Positions 7,831 to 15,565 of a stretch of 20,548 nt of DNA are shown piece by piece; positions within the stretch are counted from its first letter, which is position 1; each line of letters opens with the position of its first letter. This stretch comes from an uncultured Bacteroidales bacterium (GTDB taxonomy: Bacteria > Bacteroidota > Bacteroidia > Bacteroidales > Muribaculaceae): NCBI GenBank assembly GCA_900542185.1, contig UQMZ01000053.1:1-20548 (forward strand), given 5' to 3'. The notes beneath the pieces are model-generated. The model did not search any database, had not been told where the DNA came from, and worked only from the letters and a program-made list of their open reading frames with translations. The position numbers and the translations under genes were made by a program.

Positions 7831-9027
7831 CTATTCCCCTTCCTTCTCGCGCGAGAAGATGTGGCGGAGCTTGGAGAAGATGCGGTCTGAAGTCGACTTG
7901 GTGGGCACGATGTTGGGTGCGTCCTTCAGGCTTTCGATGGCTGCCTTCTCGGTATCGGTCAGATTTTCGGGCACGTACACCATCACGTTGACCAGCAGGT
8001 CGCCCACATGGCTGGAGTTCATCTTAGGCAGTCCCTTGCCGCGGAGTCTCAGCACCTTGCCGGGCTGCGTGCCGGGTGCTATCTTCAGGCGTGCGCGTCC
8101 GTCGATGGTCGGCACCTCGGCCTGACCGCCCAACGCTGCCGTCGGGAAGTCCAGCATCAGGTTATAGATCAGGTCGCTCTCATCGCGTATCAGTTCGGGG
8201 TCCTTCTCCTCCTGTATCTTGATCAGCAGGTCGCCGTTCACGCCGCCGCCACGCGGGGCGTTGCCCTTGCCGCGCAACGTCAGCACCATGCCGTCCTCCA
8301 CGCCGGCGGGGATGTGGAAGCTGACTATCTCCTCCTTCTTCTCCACGCCCGTGCCGTTGCAGTACTGGCACTTCTCGGTTATGATCTTCCCCTCGCCGTT
8401 ACATTCGGGACATACCGCCTGGCTCTGCATCGCGCCCATGAAAGTCTGCTGCACGGTGGTGACATAACCCGAGCCGTTGCATCGCGGACACGTATGGAAC
8501 GCCGTTCCGTCCTTGGCGCCGGTGCCTTTGCAGTGGGGACATGCCACCTGCATGGGAATCTTCAGTTTCTTGTCTACGCCCTCCTTGATGTCCTTCAGCG
8601 TCACCTTGACGGTGATACGCAGGTCGGTGCCTTTGTTGACGTGACGACGCGGACGTGCGCCCGCAGCACCGCCGAAGCCGCCGAAGTCAGCGCCGCCGAA
8701 ATGTCCGCCGAAAATATCGCCGAAGTGGGCGAAGATATCCTCCATCGACATTCCACCGCCGAAACCGCCGTAGCCGCCTCCGCCACCGAAGCCCTGCGGA
8801 CCCATCGAGTGGCCGAACTTGTCGTACTTGGCGCGCTTCTCCGTATCGCTCAATACGTCGTAGGCTTCCGCGGCCTCCTTGAATTTCTCCTCGGCGGCCT
8901 TGTCGCCCGGATTGCGGTCAGGATGGTACTTGACCGCCATCTTGCGATACGCTTTCTTTATTTCTTCCGGGGTCGCGTCCTTGCTGACGCCAAGCACCTC
9001 GTAATAATCTCTTTTCTCGTCTGCCAT
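7831..9027 (-). CDS. dnaJ: Chaperone protein DnaJ (Hsp40)
   Basis: DnaJ is the cytosolic co-chaperone that delivers unfolded proteins to DnaK and stimulates its ATPase. The 398 residues show the full type I layout. There is a J domain at about 5-70 with the essential HPD at 35-37, a Gly/Phe-rich stretch at about 75-122, and four CxxCxGxG zinc motifs starting at C163, C180, C206 and C220. Two C-terminal substrate-binding beta domains follow. Length is typical. The stop of grpE lies 51 bases upstream, so the two form a grpE-dnaJ unit; dnaK is not in this window. The start ATG at 9027 is supported by the usual DnaJ N-terminus (DYYEVLGVSKDAT) and by a Shine-Dalgarno site eight bases upstream. No defect was seen. 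Confidence 0.98.
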   Translation of the reverse strand: MADEKRDYYEVLGVSKDATPEEIKKAYRKMAVKYHPDRNPGDKAAEEKFKEAAEAYDVLSDTEKRAKYDKFGHSMGPQGFGGGGGYGGFGGGMSMEDIFAHFGDIFGGHFGGADFGGFGGAAGARPRRHVNKGTDLRITVKVTLKDIKEGVDKKLKIPMQVACPHCKGTGAKDGTAFHTCPRCNGSGYVTTVQQTFMGAMQSQAVCPECNGEGKIITEKCQYCNGTGVEKKEEIVSFHIPAGVEDGMVLTLRGKGNAPRGGGVNGDLLIKIQEEKDPELIRDESDLIYNLMLDFPTAALGGQAEVPTIDGRARLKIAPGTQPGKVLRLRGKGLPKMNSSHVGDLLVNVMVYVPENLTDTEKAAIESLKDAPNIVPTKSTSDRIFSKLRHIFSREKEGE

Positions 9028-9035
9028 AATTCCGG

Positions 9036-9041
9036 CTCCTT
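9036..9041 (-). promoter_or_regulatory. Shine-Dalgarno site of dnaJ
   Basis: AAGGAG on the minus strand sits eight bases before the dnaJ ATG at 9027. Shine-Dalgarno sites this good are uncommon in Bacteroidetes, where most mRNAs lack them, and most other starts in this window show only weak purine runs. It may allow strong translation of dnaJ as the downstream gene of the chaperone pair. Confidence 0.6.
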
Positions 9042-9078
9042 GTTATTTATCCGACTGTAGGAATCTCCAGCCGGGATT

Positions 9079-9684
9079 TTACTGGCCGACGGCTACCTTA
9101 GCGTGGCGCAGCACTTTATCGTTTATAGTATATCCCTTTTCCACGGTGTCTATCACCTTGCCCTTCTGATCCTCGGACTGTGCGGGCACCATGGCTATGG
9201 CCTCGGCCTTGTCGGCGTCGAACGGATTGCCGGTGGTTTCCATCTCCTTCACTCCGTTCTGCTCCATGTATTTCTTCAGCTTCTTGTATATCAGCTCCAT
9301 CCCCTCGCGCAGTGTCTTGGGGTCGGTAGTGTCGTCGCTGTGAGCCAATGCGCGCTCCATGTCGTCAACCACGGGCAGCAGCCCCTTGAAGGCCGATTCG
9401 GCGGCGTTCTTGATCAGTTCGGACTTCTCCTTAAGTGTGCGCTTGCGGAAATTGTCGAACTCGGCACGAAGATATAGTTCGTCGTTTTTGGCCTTGTCCA
9501 GTTTTCCCTTAAGTTCGTCTACTTCCTTCTGAAGCTTAGCTTCTTCGCTCAGCTCTTCGTCGGCACCCTCGGCCACCACGTGCCCGGCCTCCTGTTCCTC
9601 TGCCGGCGTGCTGTTCACTTCGTCTACAACTACGTCGTTTTCAGGCGCTTCCTGTGCATTCTTATTTGTAGTGTTTTCTTCCAT
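9079..9684 (-). CDS. grpE: GrpE, nucleotide exchange factor of DnaK
   Basis: GrpE releases ADP from DnaK and works with DnaJ, encoded just downstream. The protein has a disordered acidic N-terminus, a long helix (EEAKLQKEVDELKGKLDKAK), the family core RAEFDNFRKRTLKEKSE, then LLPVVDDMERAL, and the beta-domain ending GYTINDKVLRHAKVAVG, close to the family signature. I chose ATG 9684 (201 residues, MEENTTNK). An upstream ATG at 9753 would add 23 basic residues (MRHNKKRRHYDNG), but a promoter-like TAAAATTTG at 9768-9760 would put the transcript start almost on it. An AAAGGA run precedes 9684. The start is the only doubtful point; family identity is secure. Confidence 0.95.
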   Translation of the reverse strand: MEENTTNKNAQEAPENDVVVDEVNSTPAEEQEAGHVVAEGADEELSEEAKLQKEVDELKGKLDKAKNDELYLRAEFDNFRKRTLKEKSELIKNAAESAFKGLLPVVDDMERALAHSDDTTDPKTLREGMELIYKKLKKYMEQNGVKEMETTGNPFDADKAEAIAMVPAQSEDQKGKVIDTVEKGYTINDKVLRHAKVAVGQ

Positions 9685-9759
9685 ATTCCTTTGACCCGTT
9701 CCGGGATGTTGCGTGCCGTTATCATAATGACGGCGCTTCTTATTATGTCTCATACCTTA

Positions 9760-9768
9760 CAAATTTTA
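9760..9768 (-). promoter_or_regulatory. Weak candidate -7 box for grpE-dnaJ
   Basis: On the minus strand TAAAATTTG resembles the Bacteroidetes -7 box TAnnTTTG with one extra base, or AAAATTTG with one mismatch. No TTTG lies at the expected distance upstream. No CIRCE-type inverted repeat is visible in the 9754-9882 gap between ispE and grpE, so heat-shock control cannot be read from this sequence. Confidence 0.25.
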
Positions 9769-9882
9769 TGCCAATAAATGTTAATCACGGACTCTTCGCA
9801 ACAATTTATCGGCTTTTTGTAACCCGGCTGTGAGATTTCTATCCCTGCGGTTGGAATATGAATGACTTCACAATCAGGTCCC

Positions 9883-10755
9883 TCACATTTTTAACAAGTA
9901 TGAAGCCTCGATAGTTCCGTCATTCATAAATTCACGTCTTGCCGTCGCGGCAAGTTCGCGGTCGGTGAATATGCCGTATATTGACGAGCCGCTTCCGCTC
10001 ATCGACGCATATTTCGCTCCCATATCATACAGTCTGCGCTTGATGGCCGGCAGTTCGGGATGCGCGGGAAACACACTCGCCTCGAAGTCGTTGACGGCCA
10101 CCGATCTGTAATCCTCCAACGGCCTGCCCGCTAACACTCGCAGGTCCGTTTCCGACGGTCGGCAATGTATTCCGGCAAACGCCTCCTTGGTCGATATGTA
10201 AATTCTCGGCTTTATTATCGTAATCCAGCATCCGCTCAGGTCAACGCCCGGCGCCGGCTCCAGCAGTTCGCCGATACCTTCGGCATACATCGGACGGTTG
10301 TAAATGAAAAAGGGACAGTCGGCACCCAACCGCGGAGCCAGTCGTGCCAACGTCTTGTCGTCGGCACGGATGTCGAGTTCCGACAGTCCCTTAAGAGTAA
10401 AAGCGGCGTCAGCACTGCCTCCGCCTAATCCGGCGCCGTCCGGCAGATGCTTCTCCAGCACTATCCGCGCTCCGAATCCGGGCGTGGCCAGTTCGTCGAA
10501 ATATAGCTTGGCAGCCTTGTAAACAAGATTCTTTTCAAGCGGACAGTCTATGGTTCTGCCCCGCATTTCGACACTGAATCCCGGCATGTCTACAGGAGTT
10601 ATCTCCAATACATCGCCGAACGATTCGGGATTCTCCGCGCTCCCGGCATAAACGCCTACCGGATAGAACAGTGTCTCCAGATTGTGGTAACCGTCCGGGC
10701 GCTTGCCGACCACACGGAGTCCGATATTGATCTTTGCGTTTACGAACCAGATCAT
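9883..10755 (-). CDS. ispE: 4-diphosphocytidyl-2-C-methyl-D-erythritol kinase IspE
   Basis: This cytosolic GHMP-family kinase phosphorylates CDP-methylerythritol in the non-mevalonate (MEP) isoprenoid pathway. The 290 residues show the N-terminal AKINIGLRVVGKRPDGYHNL signature with catalytic Lys8, and the glycine-rich ATP loop LPDGAGLGGGSADAA at 104-118. The catalytic Asp146 lies in LGADCPFF, and MSGSGSSIYG is the C-terminal GHMP motif. Length is normal for the family. Its ATG overlaps the stop of the S9 peptidase gene in an ATGA (10752-10755), which indicates translational coupling to an exported peptidase with no obvious pathway link. It seems to be the last gene of its row; I saw no strong terminator in the 128 bases before grpE's longest possible start. 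Confidence 0.97.
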   Translation of the reverse strand: MIWFVNAKINIGLRVVGKRPDGYHNLETLFYPVGVYAGSAENPESFGDVLEITPVDMPGFSVEMRGRTIDCPLEKNLVYKAAKLYFDELATPGFGARIVLEKHLPDGAGLGGGSADAAFTLKGLSELDIRADDKTLARLAPRLGADCPFFIYNRPMYAEGIGELLEPAPGVDLSGCWITIIKPRIYISTKEAFAGIHCRPSETDLRVLAGRPLEDYRSVAVNDFEASVFPAHPELPAIKRRLYDMGAKYASMSGSGSSIYGIFTDRELAATARREFMNDGTIEASYLLKM

Positions 10756-13559
10756 TTCGTCTCGTCCTCAATCAATTCGAATCCGAATTCCTGACCTTTT
10801 CTGATCATTGGCACGCCCTCCTTCATCCACTTGGGCATCGGGTCGTCCTTCAGATAGTGGTCGAAGAATTGCTGCAGTCTCTTTGTGATGTCCTTGCGGT
10901 TCTTGCGCGCCTTAATGTTGTGGCTCTCGCCGTTATACTGCAGCATCCACACGGGTTTCTGCAGACGTCGCAGGGCCATGAACATCTCTATGCCCTGGTA
11001 CCATGGCACCGCGCCGTCGTTGTCGTTGTGCATTATCAGCAGCGGTGTGTTGACGCGGTTGGCGTAGAACACCGGCGAGTTGGCTATATACTGCTGTGTC
11101 TTGTCCCACAGATTGCCGCCGATACGGCTCTGACCCTGCTCGTACTGCGCCTGGCGTGAGTCGCCCGACTCCCATCGGATGCCTCCGTAAGCCGACGTCA
11201 TGTTCGACACCGGAGCGCCCGACCCGGCACAGGCAAACATATTGGTGCGTGTAACTAAGAACGCTGTCTGATAACCGCCCCAGCTCTGGCCGTCGATGCC
11301 GACCTTGTCCTTGTTGATCCAGGGATAGCGGCGGCACATCTCCTCCACACCGCTGCACACGTAATTGTAGGCGTCCTCGCCGGGGCGTCCGGAGGTGTAA
11401 TGGATGTCGGGCACGAATACCACATATCCACGGCTGACATAGAAGCCATAGTTCACCCAGCTCCACGAGGGCTGCATGGTGTAATGGCTGTACAGATCTT
11501 CCGTTCCCGTCTCGTAGAACACGCACAGCATCGGATATTGCTTAGATGTGTCGAGGTCATCGGGAACATAGAGCACTCCTTCGGTCGGTTTGCCGTCGTA
11601 GGCGTACCATTTCACCAGCTGCGCCGTACCCCATCTTACGTCCTTCAGCTGGTCGCTGACCTGCGTCAGTTTCTGCGCTTTCTCGAAGGCCGTTCCTTTG
11701 CTCAGCCACACTTCGGGAATCTCGGAGAAATTGCCGCGCGTCCAGGTATACACCGGTGCGTCTTTGGCCTTGCGCACATAGCTGTATTCGTGGCCGTCCA
11801 GCACCTCGAAGTGAGGCGTGTCGTTTTTGCCGTAGCGCATCCAGCCCAGGCCGTAGTAATGGTCCTTGTAATCGTACAGCGACAGTGTCATAACGTCGCC
11901 GTCGCTGAGATAGCGGTGTTCGGGATCCAATTCCTTGTAACGAATCCGCACTCCGTCGGCCTCTCCCTTGCCTTTGGTCAGGTTCACGGGCTTGGCCTCC
12001 CCTTTCGGGTCGAGGCTCCAGATGTCGCATTTGCCATAAACCAAGAATCGGTCGTCATCCTTGCTCCAGCCGGCACTGCCCCAGGCCATCGAGGGCGATG
12101 GATGTTCGTCCAGCGTGTCCCACAGCGGCTCGGGCACATCCTTGCCTGCATCGACCGTGCGGTTGTTCTTTATATCGTACACGTTCCAGGTGCGGTTGTC
12201 GAACCATGCCACGTAATTGCCACAGGGCGACAGCTGAGGCTGCTGGTCTAACATGAACTTGCCCACCTCGCGCTTCTCGCCGGTGTTCACGTTCATCACG
12301 CACATCCGCGTGGGCGCGAAGTAGTTCCATTGCTCGCTTACCACGGATTCATTGCGGTCCACCACCAACACCCAGTCGCTGTCCCAGCGGTCGCCGGGTT
12401 CGACTGTTTCCAGCAGGTTGTCGGTCAGCAGAGTCTGCTTGCCGTTGTCGAGGTCAACCACTACCGGATACGACACCTTTTTGATATCATCAAGGTTATG
12501 TTTCTCCTGAGGCGGAGTCATGGGTGCGTCCCAGCGCCAGATGTCGAGTTTGCCGGTCTCGAAGTCGTAGATGGTTGTGTCGTCCGGGGCGATGACAGGG
12601 GCGACGCCACCTATCAGCCGTTTGCCGTTGTGCGAGAACTTAGGTTCAGTGTATTCGTTAGGCCGAAGCGCATTGCCCTGGCGGTCCTTATAATTCAATA
12701 TGATTTCTCGGGGGCTGCGCATCTCGTGGCGAAGGTCGCTCACGAATATCTTCACGTCCTTGGTGCCGCTTTTCACGGTATCGTCGCTGCAGGTATAGGC
12801 AAGTTTCTCGCCGTCATAGTCCAATACGGGCGTGCCGTAAAATTTCTTGTCGCGGTCTATCAGCACATAGCTCGTGTCCGGAAAGAAAACCATCCCGACG
12901 CTATTGGTGGCCAGAGTGTCCTTCTCCGGTTTCTCTATGCTCAGCGCCAATTTACCTCCATCGCGCGAGAACACATAGTCCTTCACATATTTTATGGCGC
13001 GTTTCTGACCCGTCTCCATGTCGTACATCACGACGGGCCGGTTTATATCCTTGTCTTTAAGCTCCTTGGGTTTGATGTAGGCGGTATCGGCCGACACCCA
13101 GGCTACCCAGTCGCCGCCGTCGCGCCCTAACTTATAGCTCTTGACGTCGGCAACCTTCTCGACCATCAGCGTCTCTAAGTCAACCATTGCAAGGGAGTCG
13201 GTCGGCATCTCATGGTCTTTCTTCTTGGCTATCTTGGCTTTGCGGGTCTTGGCATACTGAGGCTTGATCAACGCCACGCCATATTTGCCGTCGGCGGTAA
13301 ACTGCGGTTTGTAGCCACGCGGTATCATCACGCTTTTGCCGGTCTTCACGTTGCGGAAAAACAGTTCGCCGTCACCCTCCTGCGGATTGACTGCGTATGT
13401 CACCCATGCGCCGTCACGGCTCACGCCGTAGTTGGTCACACCCTTCCAGTTGTCGAAATCATCGTGGCCCAATGCCCTCTTTTCGGCACCGGCTCCGAAA
13501 GCCATAGCTGCCACTGCCGCCATCGCCGCTACCACTCCTACTGTTATTGTCCGCCTCAT
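10752..13559 (-). CDS. Exported S9-family serine peptidase (prolyl oligopeptidase / dipeptidyl peptidase type)
   Basis: The product has 935 residues. A signal peptide at about 1-24 (VVAAMAAVAAMAFGAGA) predicts export to the periplasm or beyond. Residues from about 30 to 640 carry repeated WD-like beta strands typical of the S9 beta-propeller (YGVSRDGAWVTYAV, FSRDGGKLALSIE). The C-terminal alpha/beta-hydrolase domain has the triad Ser759 in GQSWGG, Asp848 in HNDNDGAVP and His880 in GESHN. Enzymes of this family cleave short proline- or acyl-containing peptides; the exact specificity cannot be read here. It is longer than classical DPP-IV-like enzymes of about 700-750 residues, mainly in the propeller part. 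It follows ribBA after a 134-base gap holding a 9-bp repeat array, and overlaps ispE by four bases. Confidence 0.93.
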   Translation of the reverse strand: MRRTITVGVVAAMAAVAAMAFGAGAEKRALGHDDFDNWKGVTNYGVSRDGAWVTYAVNPQEGDGELFFRNVKTGKSVMIPRGYKPQFTADGKYGVALIKPQYAKTRKAKIAKKKDHEMPTDSLAMVDLETLMVEKVADVKSYKLGRDGGDWVAWVSADTAYIKPKELKDKDINRPVVMYDMETGQKRAIKYVKDYVFSRDGGKLALSIEKPEKDTLATNSVGMVFFPDTSYVLIDRDKKFYGTPVLDYDGEKLAYTCSDDTVKSGTKDVKIFVSDLRHEMRSPREIILNYKDRQGNALRPNEYTEPKFSHNGKRLIGGVAPVIAPDDTTIYDFETGKLDIWRWDAPMTPPQEKHNLDDIKKVSYPVVVDLDNGKQTLLTDNLLETVEPGDRWDSDWVLVVDRNESVVSEQWNYFAPTRMCVMNVNTGEKREVGKFMLDQQPQLSPCGNYVAWFDNRTWNVYDIKNNRTVDAGKDVPEPLWDTLDEHPSPSMAWGSAGWSKDDDRFLVYGKCDIWSLDPKGEAKPVNLTKGKGEADGVRIRYKELDPEHRYLSDGDVMTLSLYDYKDHYYGLGWMRYGKNDTPHFEVLDGHEYSYVRKAKDAPVYTWTRGNFSEIPEVWLSKGTAFEKAQKLTQVSDQLKDVRWGTAQLVKWYAYDGKPTEGVLYVPDDLDTSKQYPMLCVFYETGTEDLYSHYTMQPSWSWVNYGFYVSRGYVVFVPDIHYTSGRPGEDAYNYVCSGVEEMCRRYPWINKDKVGIDGQSWGGYQTAFLVTRTNMFACAGSGAPVSNMTSAYGGIRWESGDSRQAQYEQGQSRIGGNLWDKTQQYIANSPVFYANRVNTPLLIMHNDNDGAVPWYQGIEMFMALRRLQKPVWMLQYNGESHNIKARKNRKDITKRLQQFFDHYLKDDPMPKWMKEGVPMIRKGQEFGFELIEDETK

Positions 13560-13608
13560 ATATTCCCCAATTTACACTATTCTCTTGATTTTCTTAATTT
13601 TCTTTATG

Positions 13609-13698
13609 GTCCTTAAGGTCCTTAAAGTCCTTAGTGTCCTTAAGGTCCTTAAGGTCCTTAGAGTCCTTAGAGTCTTTAAGGTCCTTAGGGTCCTTACA
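13609..13698. repeat. Ten-unit 9-bp tandem repeat (GTCCTTAAG)
   Basis: Ten head-to-tail units of nine bases follow the consensus GTCCTTAAG (CTTAAGGAC on the minus strand), with changes mostly in the last two positions of each unit. The array fills most of the gap between ribBA and the S9 peptidase gene and runs over the ribBA stop codon (13694-13696). A looser A/T-rich continuation (about 13580-13608) leads to the peptidase start. On the minus strand it lies in the message between the two genes. The plus-strand translation into repeated VLK is a shadow. It looks like a slippage-prone minisatellite whose copy number may vary between strains. Confidence 0.92.
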
Positions 13699-14908
13699 CT
13701 TTGTTTAGCCGATGTCCCATCCTTTCCTTCTTCGTCCTCATATAGAACCGGTTGTACTCGTTGGGCTCTATCTCTAACGGAATTATCTCCGTTATCTCCA
13801 GGCCGTAGCCGTCCAGTCCGATGCGCTTCATCGGGTTGTTGGTCATCAGCTTCATTTTCCGTATGCCCAACGAATGCAGGATGTTGGCACCCACACCATA
13901 GTCGCGCTCGTCGGCCTTGTGACCTAAGTGCAGGTTGGCGTCGACGGTGTCCATGCCGTTTTCCTGCAGCTTGTATGCCCGGATCTTTTCCATAAGGCCG
14001 ATGCCGCGGCCCTCCTGGTTGAGGTATATCACGGCGCCACGGCCCTCACGGTCGATGGCCTGCATGGCCTTGTGCAGCTGCTCGCCGCATTCGCAGCGCA
14101 TCGAGCCGAATATATCACCCGTGGCGCAGCTGGAATGCACACGCACTAATACGGGGTCGTCGCCCGTCACATCGCCTTTAATCAGGGCTACATGCTCCAG
14201 CCCGTTGTCTTTCTGACGGAAGGGTATCAGGTGGAAATGTCCGTATGCCGTGGGAAGATCCACTTCCTCGCCGCGCTCTACCAACGAGTCGTTCTTCAGA
14301 CGGTATGCTATCAGATCGGCGATGCTGACCAACTTCAGTCCCCACTCGTCGGCGTGCTTGCGCAGTTCGGGAAGGCGGGCCATGGTGCCGTCCTCGTTCA
14401 TTATCTCCATCAGCACGCCGGCGGGTTCGAGTCCGGCGAGGCGGCACAGGTCCACTGCGGCCTCGGTGTGTCCGGCACGCTGCAGCACGCCGCGATCCTG
14501 GGCATACAGGGGATTGATGTGTCCGGGGCGCCCGAAAGTCTCTGGTACCGACGCGGGATCGGCCAGGGCTCGCAGCGTGGCGCTGCGGTCGGCTGCGCTG
14601 ACTCCTGTGCTACACCCTTCCAGCTTGTCGACGGTCACCGTAAACGGAGTGCCGAGCATCGAGGTGTTGTCCTCCACCTGCTTATCCAGTTTCAACTCGC
14701 GGCAACGCTCCTGCGTGATCGGAGCACACAACACTCCACGGGCGTTCTTCAGCATGAAGTTCACGTCCTCGGGCGTGATCTTCTCGGCGGCCATGATCAG
14801 GTCGCCTTCGTTCTCGCGGTCCTCGTCGTCAACCACTATCACCATCTTGCCGTTGCGGAAATCCTCAATGGCATCCTCTATTCTGTCCAGTCTTATCTTA
14901 TTGTCCAT
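13694..14908 (-). CDS. ribBA: Bifunctional DHBP synthase / GTP cyclohydrolase II
   Basis: This fused cytosolic enzyme starts both branches of riboflavin synthesis: 3,4-dihydroxy-2-butanone-4-phosphate from ribulose-5-phosphate, and the pyrimidine precursor from GTP. Residues 1-205 are RibB-like with the acidic DDEDRENEGDL loop (27-37), STGVSAADR and RAGHTEAAVDL. Residues about 206-404 are RibA-like with zinc ligands Cys261, Cys272 and Cys274 (SSCATGDIFGSMRCECG) and the NQEGRGIGL loop at 297-305. Total length 404 is usual for the fusion. One small departure is GRPGHINPLYAQDRG, where RPGHVFPLRA is common; the catalytic residues I can identify are kept. The start at 14908 gives the typical N-terminus and lies 38 bases after the rsmD stop. 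Confidence 0.97.
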   Translation of the reverse strand: MDNKIRLDRIEDAIEDFRNGKMVIVVDDEDRENEGDLIMAAEKITPEDVNFMLKNARGVLCAPITQERCRELKLDKQVEDNTSMLGTPFTVTVDKLEGCSTGVSAADRSATLRALADPASVPETFGRPGHINPLYAQDRGVLQRAGHTEAAVDLCRLAGLEPAGVLMEIMNEDGTMARLPELRKHADEWGLKLVSIADLIAYRLKNDSLVERGEEVDLPTAYGHFHLIPFRQKDNGLEHVALIKGDVTGDDPVLVRVHSSCATGDIFGSMRCECGEQLHKAMQAIDREGRGAVIYLNQEGRGIGLMEKIRAYKLQENGMDTVDANLHLGHKADERDYGVGANILHSLGIRKMKLMTNNPMKRIGLDGYGLEITEIIPLEIEPNEYNRFYMRTKKERMGHRLNKV

Positions 14909-14946
14909 CTTGAGTCTTCTTTCTGATTATACCTTAATCTTCTGTC

Positions 14947-15495
14947 TTACTTTTCCTGCTGTTTCTTTCTGAAGAAACTGAAGTTCACGCTGCCGTATTC
15001 GCGTTTCTCGGTAAATTCGGGCATATCGCTGAAATCGAACTTCGAGGAATGCTCTACTATCACCAATGCCCCTGGCTTTGCGGTGGCGGAGTTGAGTATC
15101 AGGCCGGGAATCTCGCCGAAACGCGGATGGTCATACGGAGGGTCTGCAAACACTACGTCGTATTCGCCGCGAGGCCGTTCCAGATAGCGGAACACGTCAC
15201 CGCGAAACAGTCTGAGCGTCTTGTCGCCCAATTTCTCCTGCACAGACAGAATGAACCGCGCCTGCACGGGTGCCTCCTCCACAGCTGTAACCTCGCGCGC
15301 TCCTCGCGACACGAATTCCCACGATATCGCTCCGGTGCCGGCAAACAGGTCCAGCACCGCCATATCCTCAATCTCGCCGCGGTTTTCCAGCACGTTGAAC
15401 AGATTCTCACGCGCAAAGTCCGTAGTAGGACGCGCGGTGATGTTCTTCGGCACATCAAAACGCCTGCGGCCATATTTCCCTCTTATTATCCTCAT
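14947..15495 (-). CDS. rsmD: 16S rRNA (guanine(966)-N2)-methyltransferase RsmD
   Basis: This SAM-dependent methyltransferase modifies G966 (E. coli numbering) in the 30S subunit. The 182-residue length and motif order fit the family: N-terminal MRIIRGKYGRRRF, the RPTTDFARENLFN stretch at 22-34, the SAM-binding VLDLFAGTGAISWE at 47-60, and the catalytic DPPY at 118-121. It lies between the DUF3822 gene (70-base gap) and ribBA (38-base gap). The 70-base gap upstream contains three imperfect TCTGACT copies but no convincing promoter, so it is likely transcribed with its neighbours. Confidence 0.95.
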   Translation of the reverse strand: MRIIRGKYGRRRFDVPKNITARPTTDFARENLFNVLENRGEIEDMAVLDLFAGTGAISWEFVSRGAREVTAVEEAPVQARFILSVQEKLGDKTLRLFRGDVFRYLERPRGEYDVVFADPPYDHPRFGEIPGLILNSATAKPGALVIVEHSSKFDFSDMPEFTEKREYGSVNFSFFRKKQQEK

Positions 15496-15565
15496 CCCGT
15501 CTCTCTAATTCTATCTTATTACCTCGTCCCCAATCACTTCTGACTCCGGCACTCTGACTTCTGAC

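Noticed and set aside
8008..9060. 350-codon plus-strand frame over dnaJ
   Set aside because: It is the antisense shadow of a fully intact dnaJ; the translation is His/Ala/Arg-rich and resembles nothing known. Similar shadows over the peptidase (11400-12251), ribBA (14192-14926) and DUF3822 (15932-16591) were dismissed for the same reason.
9828..9886. TGTGAG/CTCACA inverted repeat between ispE and grpE as a terminator or operator
   Set aside because: The arms are only six bases with more than 40 bases between them and no T-run; such pairs are expected by chance.
13432..13995. 187-codon plus-strand frame containing VLKVLK repeats
   Set aside because: The repeat peptide comes from the 9-bp DNA array, and the rest is antisense to the starts and ends of the S9 peptidase and ribBA genes.
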